Positions 42,601-49,958 of a stretch of DNA of 64,000 nt are shown piece after piece (positions within the stretch are counted from its first letter, which is position 1; every line of letters starts with the position of its first letter). Source of the DNA: Phocaeicola_A sp045647865 (GTDB lineage Bacteria > Bacteroidota > Bacteroidia > Bacteroidales > Bacteroidaceae); the NCBI GenBank assembly GCA_045647865.1, contig JAZRMW010000007.1:1-64000 (forward strand), written 5' to 3'. The position numbers and the translations under genes are program-made. Under the pieces are notes generated by a model. That model ran no database searches and had not been told where the DNA came from. It was given only the letters and a program-made list of their open reading frames with translations.

Positions 42601-43217
42601 GTTACGGTGGTCTCGACCACGTGATTGCTTCTGGCGAAGACGTGAACATCCTCGTACTCGACACCGAGGTTTACTCTAACACCGGTGGTCAATCATCTAA
42701 GGCTACACCCGTAGGTGCCATTGCCAAGTTTGCCGCTTCAGGTAAGCGCATCCGCAAGAAAGACCTCGGTATGATTGCCACTACCTATGGCTACGTTTAC
42801 GTGGCTCAAATCGCTATGGGTGCCGACCAGGCTCAGTGCTTGAAGGCCATCCGCGAGGCAGAGGCATATCCCGGTCCTTCAATCATCATCGCTTACGCCC
42901 CCTGTATCAACCACGGTTTGAAGAAGGGTATGGGTAAGGCTCAGGCCGAAGAAGCTGCAGCTGTAGATTGCGGTTACTGGCACTTGTGGCGCTACAATCC
43001 TGCTCTCGAGGCTGAGGGTAAGAATCCGTTCTCGCTCGACTCTAAGGAGCCCAAGTGGGAAGGTTTCCAAGACTTCCTCAAGGGCGAGGTACGTTTCGCA
43101 TCTGTAATGAAGCAGTATCCTGCCGAAGCAGCCGATCTCTTCCAGGCTTGTGAAGACATGGCTAAGCGTCGTTACCAGAGCTACGTGCGCATGACCAAGA
43201 TGGATTGGAGCGAATAA
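39669..43217 (+). CDS. nifJ: Pyruvate:ferredoxin (flavodoxin) oxidoreductase
   Basis: The protein has 1,182 residues, the full single-chain form. Domain order is the N-terminal pyrimidine-binding domain (YPITPSSTMAEYVDEWAAQG), the CoA-binding domain, the gamma domain, and two 4Fe-4S motifs. The clusters are CIQCNKCAYVCPHACIRP (about 690) and CLGCGNCVDVCPG (about 747). The TPP domain follows with FSGACSGCGETPYVK and GDGASYDIGYGGLDH. It decarboxylates pyruvate to acetyl-CoA and reduces ferredoxin. Codon use looks like that of highly expressed genes. It has a clear terminator. Confidence 0.98.
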   Translation: MAKEKKFITCDGNQAAAHISYMFSEVAAIYPITPSSTMAEYVDEWAAQGRKNIFGETVLVQEMQSEGGAAGAVHGSLQAGALTSTYTASQGLLLMIPNMYKIAGEFLPCVFHVSARTLASHALCIFGDHQDVMSCRQTGFAMLAEGSVQEVMDLAGVAHLATIKSRVPFLNFFDGFRTSHEIQKIEMLENEDLAPLIDQQALAEFRSRALTPEKPVARGMAENPDTFFAHRESCNNYYENVPAIVEEYMDKISEITGRKYGLFNYYGAEDAERVIILMGSATEAAREAIDHLTAQGEKVGMVSVHLYRPFSAKHFLAAVPKTAKRIAVLDRTKEPGANGEPLYLDVKECFYGQTDAPVIVGGRYGLGSNDTTPAQILSVYENLALPQPKNGFTIGIVDDVTFTSLPQKEEIAMGGEGMFQAKFFGLGADGTVGANKNSVKIIGDNTNKHCQAYFSYDSKKSGGFTCSHLRFGDTPIRSTYLVTTPNFVACHVQAYLKMYDVTRGLQKNGTFLLNTIWEGEELAKNLPNNVKKYFAENNITVYYINATKIAQEIGLGNRTNTILQSAFFRITEVIPVDLAIEQMKKFIVKSYGKKGEDVVNKNYAAVDRGGEYKQLPVDAAWANLPADEKEANNDPAFINEVVRPINAQNGDLLPVSAFKGLEDGTWPQGTAAYEKRGVAAFVPTWTAENCIQCNKCAYVCPHACIRPFVMDESEAAGFNAPTLEIKAPATLKGMKFRMQVGVMDCLGCGNCVDVCPGFPKTGPALKMVPLEGELAEAANWDYCVKNVKSKQDLVDIKQSPKNSQFATPLFEFSGACSGCGETPYVKLITQLFGDREIVANATGCSSIYSGSIPSTPYTTNEKGQGPAWANSLFEDFCEFGLGMVLANKKMKARVEAILTEAIACDCTPAEFKAAAQEWLDGKDDADASKAAAAKLKPMIEAGVANGCDKCAKLAELSHYLVKRSQWIIGGDGASYDIGYGGLDHVIASGEDVNILVLDTEVYSNTGGQSSKATPVGAIAKFAASGKRIRKKDLGMIATTYGYVYVAQIAMGADQAQCLKAIREAEAYPGPSIIIAYAPCINHGLKKGMGKAQAEEAAAVDCGYWHLWRYNPALEAEGKNPFSLDSKEPKWEGFQDFLKGEVRFASVMKQYPAEAADLFQACEDMAKRRYQSYVRMTKMDWSE

Positions 43218-43241
43218 TCCCTCCCAATTCAGACAACACAC

Positions 43242-43279
43242 AAATGGCGGCTCTCCCATGCAGGAGAGTCGCCATTTTT
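43242..43279 (+). terminator. Terminator after nifJ
   Basis: A 15-bp stem with one G-T pair (43242-43256 with 43263-43277) has loop CCATGC-like and is followed by TTC and TTTTT. Confidence 0.9.
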
Positions 43280-43393
43280 CTTTTTGGAGTTCAAAAGTTC
43301 AGACGAATGTGCTGATATGTCCTCATAGTCAGGCTATCGACCTTTAACTCCTTCGAAGTTTCCTTAAGCAAAGCAAAAAATCTGCGCTACGAG

Positions 43394-44330
43394 CTACGAG
43401 TGGGCCATTCGGGTAAAATTTTTAGGCGGGACAATGTAAACTACCCCGTCATTGACAAATACCAATTCAATAGCGGACTTTTTTTCGAAAAAACAATATA
43501 CAGCGATTGTCAGTCTTCAAAAAGTTGTTGAAAGACCGATGTCTGAAATATTCAATTTGAGCAATGTTCTTCAGTTCATCATTGACAGTTTCCACAAGTG
43601 CCCTTTTCCTAAAACAATTCCTATCGGTAATACTCATAAGAGAATTTTTCATGTTGTTCTTCATCTTTGCAATCAGTTGCACTCCATCCACAAACAAGTT
43701 TTCAAAAAGGTATTTTCCGATATATCCTTTGTCTCCAAAGAGTTTTCTTTTTATGTTCTTCAACAACGCTCTCTCTTTTAAAGGCTTACGATCATCCACA
43801 TTGCCCGTAGTGAATACAAAGTTTTGGATTTCCCCTTTATCATTGATTATCAGATGCTGTTTGAATCCGAAAAACCATCCCATAGAATATTTCCCACGGC
43901 TTGCAAGTCCCTCAAAGGTCTGTGCATATGAATACGTTCGTTACGGCAGACACGCAAAGGCATACTGTCAACGAAACTTATATCTGTAGATTCTCCAAGC
44001 AGGACTTGTTTGATGAAAACAGTCTGTAGCAAAAAGATTTCTTTTTCCAATTCCACAAAGCGATTGTATGAGAAGGTATTAGGGTACAAATGTCTGCAAT
44101 GTTTGCATATATACTGGAGATAATAATGCTTGAAGCAACGGAATCCTCTCGAATGGAAATGTATGATGATTACAATTTATTTCTGTATCACTCATCCGGT
44201 TAGGCTTGCGACGATGCTTTTGACATCTTAGGGAGTGAACAACATGGATCTTTCTTGTTCTGCATCAAAAAAACTTGCAGAATCCATCTGTCAAATAGAA
44301 AAATTCAGAAACTTTGCACTCGGTGAACAT
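43394..44330 (-). pseudogene. Decayed IS982-family transposase
   Basis: On the minus strand, protein fragments in three frames line up with an IS982 transposase. MFTECKVSEFFYLTDGFCKF starts at 44330; KHRRKPNRMSDTEI and HSRGFRCFKHYYLQYIC follow; then SYNRFVELEKEIFLL, ISFVDSMPLRVCRNERIHMH, GWFFGFKQHLIINDKGEIQN, GDKGYIGKYLFENLFVDG, ALVETVNDELKNIAQIE. The end is CFFEKKSAIELVFVNDGVVY with a stop at 43394-43396. At least four frame breaks (near 44228, 44190, 43895 and 43515) make it non-functional. Its stop falls inside a GCTACGAG word tract. Terminal inverted repeats could not be identified. Confidence 0.9.
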
Positions 44331-44664
44331 AGCGGTAATTGTTTATAAATGTTCTGATTTATAATTTAAATTTACATTATCAATTATTAATCATTTAATA
44401 TTCAATAGAATATATTTAAACAAACTACAAATTGTCAGATTATTTTTATTTCGAATTCAGGTTATAATTGTATAGAAATTTTATCATAACAACTATTCAG
44501 ACACAGATGACGCAAATCTATATTAACTTCTCATATACGATCGGTTACAATTTATTCACGTCATCTGTATTATCTGTTTCTAGAAAACAATTGAACTACT
44601 TTAAAAACATCCTCTTCTTTGATTACAGGTAATAGTTCAAACGATATTCGTAACTAATAAGGAA
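44331..44664. other. AT-rich gene-free region next to the IS remnant
   Basis: No gene is supported. It holds TTAAT/ATTAA-rich sequence (44360-44430) and one inverted pair ACAGATGACG (44503-44512) and CGTCATCTGT (44559-44568) separated by 46 nt. Confidence 0.5.
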
Positions 44665-44892
44665 TCATCCTTCGCATTCCTTACAGCACTCGCCATCGGA
44701 GGAGTTTGTCTTTCCCTTGACCGATTGCCACATGCTTTGTGCCTTGTCACCAGCACGATGGATGGCCTCGTTCAATTTTATACGCATCTCCTTACCCTGT
44801 TCAGTATGCACAAGGTGACAACAAACGGCACCTACAACGGTCCCCAATCCCATTCCTATCCAAAACTTGGATTTGCAACAACATTCATTCAT
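44665..44892 (-). CDS. YtxH-domain small membrane protein, Cys-rich
   Basis: The protein has 75 residues. One hydrophobic stretch (WIGMGLGTVVGAVCCHLV, about 11-28) is followed by TEQGKEMRIKLNEAIHRAGD, the YtxH pattern. Both ends carry Cys clusters (NECCCKSK at the start, GECCKECEG at the end), unusual for this family and suggestive of metal binding or disulfides. In many Bacteroidales YtxH is adjacent to the DUF1469 gene; here the DUF1469 pair is 30 kb away at 14.4-15.1 kb. A small hairpin AGGGGA-GGAA-TCCCCT lies upstream near 44948. Confidence 0.7.
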   Translation of the reverse strand: MNECCCKSKFWIGMGLGTVVGAVCCHLVHTEQGKEMRIKLNEAIHRAGDKAQSMWQSVKGKTNSSDGECCKECEG

Positions 44893-45407
44893 GATTCAGT
44901 TCTCCTTTTCATTTTTTATAAGTTAATACTATCAAATGTCCTTTACAGGGGAGGAATCCCCTCATCTGACATCGTTGATTTCACCTCCTCCAACGTAAAA
45001 AAGTGACGGAATGTTCGGGAGAATTAAATAGTTTTAGAATACAAAGAGAAAGATAAACAAAAAAGGATACTAATCCTACGCATATAAAATTGAAATTTTC
45101 TTTTTTAAATGGGAAATTAGAAATAGGGAAAGTCTATCTCTAAAAATCCTTGATTTTTAAAGCTTTCAATCTCGTTGATTTCCAATATTTACAAGCAAGA
45201 TAATAATCCTATTTTACAGCATATTAATGAGTTAAATTTTCTTTATCTAGATATAATACCATCAAAGAGAATTCTACAAAAAACAATGTCACCTATGCCT
45301 TATATTGTTTCAAAACGTTGTCTATTTGTCACCTTTTCACATATACATTTTGCAAATACAGGAGAAAGGGATATTTTTGCACAAGAATAAAACGTAATAT
45401 TTGCATT
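44893..45407. other. 515-bp gene-free leader and spacer before the GH2 gene
   Basis: It contains the hairpin AGGGGA/TCCCCT near 44948-44963, AT-rich sequence and the GH2 promoter at 45349-45379. Short reading frames here have no family resemblance. Confidence 0.5.
45349..45379 (+). promoter_or_regulatory. Promoter of the GH2 gene
   Basis: TTTG (45349-45352), a 19-nt spacer and TATTTTTG (45372-45379) lie 28 bp before ATG 45408 and exclude the upstream in-frame start at 45318. Confidence 0.85.
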
Positions 45408-48400
45408 ATGAATTACAAAATGTATTTTGGAAAAGCATTGACGTTCTGTCTAATGTTCGGATGGTCGGTGCAGACGAATGCCCAATATCTTGAACGGATT
45501 TATGATTACATTGAAAACCTCGATGTATTTGAAGAGAATCAGGAGGAGGGACACGCCTACTACGAGGCCGACAAGCGTATTTCGCTCAATGGCCAATGGC
45601 GGTTCTTCTTTGCCAATACCCCTGAGGAGGTACCTCAGGACTTCTTCGAGCCAGGCTTCAAGGATGGTAAGTGGGACAAGATTGAAGTACCCAGCAATTG
45701 GGAGATGAAGGGATATGGCAATCCGTTGTTCCGCAATGTACCCACTCCCTTCAAGGCCACACCTCCGAATATGCCTCGCGAGTATAACCCAACGGGAGCT
45801 TACCGACGCACCTTCACGCTACCCAATGACTGGAAGGGGCAACAGGTGTTCCTGCGCATGGAGAAGACCCAAAGCGCATCGTTCATCTGGATAAACGGCC
45901 AACAGGCAGGATACAACGAAGGAGGGCAGGAGCCGGCTGAATATGACATCACCCCGCTGCTGAAAACAGGGAAGAACACCATTGCCGTGTGCGTGGTGAA
46001 ATATAGCGACGGATACTATCTCGAGGGGCAGGACTACTGGCGACTGGCAGGTATCTTTGACGATGTGACCCTCTATGCAACACCCAAGACACGCCTGTTT
46101 GACTGGTATGTGACCACCGACCTGGACGAGCAATACAGGGATGCCCAGCTGAACCTCGCCGTGGACGTAAAGAGCTACGAAGAGACAAACGCCACCTATA
46201 CCCTGCGTGCCACACTGACCGATGCCAAGGGAACTAAGGTGAAGGAGATGACTACGGAGAAGTTTGCCATAAACGGTAAGGGAAAGAAGTCGCTCAACCT
46301 GTCGGCACACATTGCCAACCCCGCCAAATGGACGGCAGAGACGCCTACACTCTATACCTTGAAGCTGGAGTTGCTGGCCGAGGGTGGAAAAACCATCCAA
46401 CAGATAACAAGCAAAATGGGATTCAAGGAGACGGAAATACGCCACCAGACATTCTACCTGAACGGACAACCCATCAAGGTGAACTCCATCAACACGCACA
46501 TGCAACATCCCGAATTGGGACACGTGATGGACGAGGCCACTATCCGCAAGGATATGGAGATACTGAAGCAACACAACTTCAACTCGGTGCGCATCTCACA
46601 CTATCCACCCGTGAACAAGTATCTGGAGCTGGCCGATGAATATGGCCTCTACATCATAGACGAGACGGGCGACGAGGCTCATGCCACGGAATACGTCTCG
46701 CACGACCAACGTTTCCGCGAAATGTACCTCGAGCGCGTACGTCAGATGGTGCTACGCGACAGGAACCATGCCAGTGTACTCTTTTGGAGTGCGGGCAACG
46801 AGAGTGGGGAAGGCCCCCTCATCACCGAGGTTATCAAGGAGGGCAAACGACTCGATCCCACACGCTATTTCATGTATGGAGGCAATGCCTATGCCCATCC
46901 GGGTGAGGAGATTATAGGTCCCCGATACCCAACACCCTATGAACTGGAAATGAACACGGCCATGGTGCCCGAGGAGCAAGACCCACGTCCCTCGTTCATG
47001 GACGAATACCTGTCGGTGGCAGGTAATGCCGGAGGTGGACTCGATGAGTATTGGGACGTCATCCGTCGCCATCCACGCGTGATGGGTGGAGCCATCTGGG
47101 ACTTTGTGAATCCAGGGTTGACTGAGCGCATACGCCCGTTGAAGGACCAATCGCCCCACAACACACCTGTACACTTGATGAGCAATGCCCACGTGAAGGA
47201 CGGAGTGTTGCACCTGAACGGACACGATGAGTGGGTAGAGGTGTACCGTAGCAAGAATGTAGAGCTGAACGGCAATGCACTCACAATTAGTTTCGACGTG
47301 AAACCAGGCAAACTGAGCGGTATGCATGAGGGAGCACCCTATGTGACCAAAGGAAACACACAATTCGGCGTGGTACAGAAGGGAAACGATAAACTTCAAT
47401 TCTACCTGCACACGGGATTGAAGCATACGCTCAACGTGAGTTTACCCGAAAATTGGATGGGAGAGTGGCACCATGTGACCGCCTCGTGGGACGGCAAGGA
47501 GATGAAACTCTACATCGATGGCGAACTGAAAGGCACCGAACCGACCATCGCTCAAGCATCACCCAACAATCGGCGTGGAGGAGGTTCTCAGGAGCGCGGA
47601 GTGATAAGCAACTTCCCCTATCCAGTGAACATCGGCCGATTGGTTGGTAACCATGCACAGGACGTGCAAACCACCTATACCGCCGATGCACAGATGGACA
47701 ATGTGGCTATCTACGACAAGTACATGCCCGACGGAGAGGGAAAGCCCGAGGAGGCCGTACTTTACTTGACGTTTGACGGAAATGGTGACGAGGGAACCTT
47801 CTACACCATTGCTGCAAACATGCGCACCTACGGATGCATTTGGCCCGACCGCACCGTACAACCCGAGATGAAGCAGATGAAATGGACCACCCAACCATTG
47901 AGCATACGCCTAATAAATGCCGATAGTGGCGAAGCCGAGGTAACCAACCGGCTCCACTTCACCGACCTTACGCAATACGCTTCGCACTGGGCACTAATAG
48001 CTGACGGAGAGGTATTGCAAGAGGGAGACATACAATTCAATACACCTGCCGGAAAGAAGCAAGTGGTGAAAATTCCCTATCGCAAACCCGCTATTGTACC
48101 CGGCAAGGAGTATCGCGTGATGATAACCTCGACATTGAAGAAGGACGAAATGTGGGCAAAGGCAGGACATGAAGTGGCTTGGGACCAGTTGGAACTGACT
48201 TCATGGAATAAGCCTGCACCCGTGGAGAAACGCTCATCAGCTAACCTGAAGGCTGAAGAGAGTGACCTGCAGATAAAGATAAGCGGACAGGGATTTGCCT
48301 ACGCAATAGACAAGAGCACAGGCAACTTGGCACAAATCGAATGTGAAGGAAAGGAAATTTTGAAAGAACCGCTCGCATTCAATCTGTGGCGTGCACCATT

Positions 48401-49190
48401 GGCCAACGAGTTTGACTCATGGAATGCCTTCCGTGTGAATGGCGGATATGCCGAGGGGTGGGGCAACATGGTATCGACCCTCTTCTATTCGAAGGGATTG
48501 ACCCAAATGCGCATTCGCCCGGCTGAGATCAAACTGACACACAATGAGCACGAAACAAGCGTGAGCGTACACCAATTGGTGCAAGTGGGAGCCTCGTCAT
48601 ACGGACAACTCGACCTCTATATACAAGGCGTGCAACTGGCGGGATTCACTATAGACTACACTTATCATTTCTACGATGACGGAACGGTGAATATCAGCAA
48701 CCACATGAGCCCTCAAGGCAAGTTGCCCGAAATGCTTCCGCGCATCGGATTCACCACCCAAGTGAACAATGAATTTGACCAAATCACCTGGTATGGCCGA
48801 GGCCCCGAAGAAAACTATCCCGACCGAAAGACAGGTTATCCCATAGGCGTATGGACAAAGCACGTAAGAGAAATGTATGAACCTTACCTCCTGCCTCAAG
48901 ACCATGCCTTGCGCACCGAAAACCGCTATGTGAAGCTACTGGACAAGGAGGGAAAGGGCATTGAGATTTCGATGGACGAACACTTCAATTTCAATGCTTA
49001 TCCCTTTAGTACGGAGAATCTCACCAAGAGCCAATTCACCTATCAGCTACAACCTCAAGAGGACCGATACACGCTGAATCTCGACTACAACACGACGGGA
49101 GTGGGATGCACCTGCGTTTATGTGCTCGACGAGTACAGAGTGAAACCCGAAGCTTACAACCGAGTGATAACCATCAAGCCCGTGAAGTAA
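45408..49190 (+). CDS. Exported GH2 beta-galactosidase with an inserted LamG domain
   Basis: The protein has 1,260 residues; a signal peptide (about 1-26, ending TNAQ) directs export. GH2 order is sugar-binding domain (about 50-210), immunoglobulin-like (about 215-330) and TIM barrel (about 335-590). The barrel has acid/base Glu465 in AGNESGEG and nucleophile Glu533 in FMDEYLSVAGNAGG (Tyr-Ala-His of LacZ is Tyr-Leu-Ser here). A laminin-G-like insert (about 590-765: WHHVTASWDGKEMKLYIDGE) interrupts before the C-terminal DUF4981 and Bgal_small domains (NLWRAPLANEFDSWN). It releases terminal beta-galactosides or related sugars; the insert may bind the substrate. It has its own promoter and terminator. 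Confidence 0.93.
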   Translation: MNYKMYFGKALTFCLMFGWSVQTNAQYLERIYDYIENLDVFEENQEEGHAYYEADKRISLNGQWRFFFANTPEEVPQDFFEPGFKDGKWDKIEVPSNWEMKGYGNPLFRNVPTPFKATPPNMPREYNPTGAYRRTFTLPNDWKGQQVFLRMEKTQSASFIWINGQQAGYNEGGQEPAEYDITPLLKTGKNTIAVCVVKYSDGYYLEGQDYWRLAGIFDDVTLYATPKTRLFDWYVTTDLDEQYRDAQLNLAVDVKSYEETNATYTLRATLTDAKGTKVKEMTTEKFAINGKGKKSLNLSAHIANPAKWTAETPTLYTLKLELLAEGGKTIQQITSKMGFKETEIRHQTFYLNGQPIKVNSINTHMQHPELGHVMDEATIRKDMEILKQHNFNSVRISHYPPVNKYLELADEYGLYIIDETGDEAHATEYVSHDQRFREMYLERVRQMVLRDRNHASVLFWSAGNESGEGPLITEVIKEGKRLDPTRYFMYGGNAYAHPGEEIIGPRYPTPYELEMNTAMVPEEQDPRPSFMDEYLSVAGNAGGGLDEYWDVIRRHPRVMGGAIWDFVNPGLTERIRPLKDQSPHNTPVHLMSNAHVKDGVLHLNGHDEWVEVYRSKNVELNGNALTISFDVKPGKLSGMHEGAPYVTKGNTQFGVVQKGNDKLQFYLHTGLKHTLNVSLPENWMGEWHHVTASWDGKEMKLYIDGELKGTEPTIAQASPNNRRGGGSQERGVISNFPYPVNIGRLVGNHAQDVQTTYTADAQMDNVAIYDKYMPDGEGKPEEAVLYLTFDGNGDEGTFYTIAANMRTYGCIWPDRTVQPEMKQMKWTTQPLSIRLINADSGEAEVTNRLHFTDLTQYASHWALIADGEVLQEGDIQFNTPAGKKQVVKIPYRKPAIVPGKEYRVMITSTLKKDEMWAKAGHEVAWDQLELTSWNKPAPVEKRSSANLKAEESDLQIKISGQGFAYAIDKSTGNLAQIECEGKEILKEPLAFNLWRAPLANEFDSWNAFRVNGGYAEGWGNMVSTLFYSKGLTQMRIRPAEIKLTHNEHETSVSVHQLVQVGASSYGQLDLYIQGVQLAGFTIDYTYHFYDDGTVNISNHMSPQGKLPEMLPRIGFTTQVNNEFDQITWYGRGPEENYPDRKTGYPIGVWTKHVREMYEPYLLPQDHALRTENRYVKLLDKEGKGIEISMDEHFNFNAYPFSTENLTKSQFTYQLQPQEDRYTLNLDYNTTGVGCTCVYVLDEYRVKPEAYNRVITIKPVK

Positions 49191-49226
49191 TACAACCTCC
49201 CCTAAAATAAGGGCATATAAAAAGGA

Positions 49227-49274
49227 AACGGAGACATAAGCAATCAAGAAAAGCAAGTGTCTCCGTTCTTTTTT
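49227..49274 (+). terminator. Terminator after the GH2 gene
   Basis: A 10-bp stem AACGGAGACA/TGTCTCCGTT (49227-49236 with 49258-49267) is followed by CTTTTTT. Confidence 0.85.
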
Positions 49275-49309
49275 CTGTCTATCAAAGAAATATACAGGGG
49301 GGGAGAGGA

Positions 49310-49903
49310 TCAGAAATCTGTGAAATCAATCTCTGAAACGCCTTCAAGGGATTTTAGCTTCACCTTCTGGGCTCCCCAAGTTATCAGAGTAAGCTGATGT
49401 TCATCCGCTTCAGTATAGGTGTGGATGAGCTCTTCATCATAATCATCATGATTGCCATCGCCCCAATGAATAATGCCCGTAGGTGCATCGCCTGCGAGCA
49501 GAGGAGCTCGAAACTGAGCGGCATCGTGGCTGATGCGGACAAATCCTGCATCGACGTGGCTCTCTTGAGAAATCGAAAGAATTTTATTACTTCCTGCACA
49601 AGTGATGGTGATGGTGGCCTTGCGAAGCGAGGGGGTAAGATTTTCGCTCACAAGAGCAGTGATGAACACATCGCCATCGGTGCCCGTAAGGGGAGAGACG
49701 ACACACCAAGCCTCGTTTGAGACAGCTGACCAGTTCTTGGGTGAATGGAAATCGATTTTCAACTCTCCACCCGCGGCATTGACAACACGGTCGGGCTTAC
49801 CGACGAGGGTGATGGAAGTGACAACATCATTGTCTTTGCAACTTATGAGCAACAAGACTACCAACAGGGTATATACGAGGGTATGAACTGGATTCTTTTT
49901 CAT
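49310..49903 (-). CDS. BACON-domain lipoprotein paired with a C10 peptidase
   Basis: The protein has 197 residues. The lipobox is LLISC (Cys about 22). A BACON-like beta domain (about 40-115: NWSAVSNEAWCVVSPLTGTD, LRKATITITCAGSNKILSIS) is followed by a second module GIIHWGDGNHDDYDEELIHT that resembles a PKD-like turn. It starts 55 bp after the C10 peptidase stop on the same strand. In Bacteroides fragilis C10 proteases are adjacent to small inhibitors; an inhibitor or anchoring role here is inferred from position only, and BACON domains otherwise bind mucin or glycans. Confidence 0.75.
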   Translation of the reverse strand: MKKNPVHTLVYTLLVVLLLISCKDNDVVTSITLVGKPDRVVNAAGGELKIDFHSPKNWSAVSNEAWCVVSPLTGTDGDVFITALVSENLTPSLRKATITITCAGSNKILSISQESHVDAGFVRISHDAAQFRAPLLAGDAPTGIIHWGDGNHDDYDEELIHTYTEADEHQLTLITWGAQKVKLKSLEGVSEIDFTDF

Positions 49904-49958
49904 ATCGCGAAGGTGTGTATGTATATGTGTGTATGTGGATAATAAATATTTATTTTTC

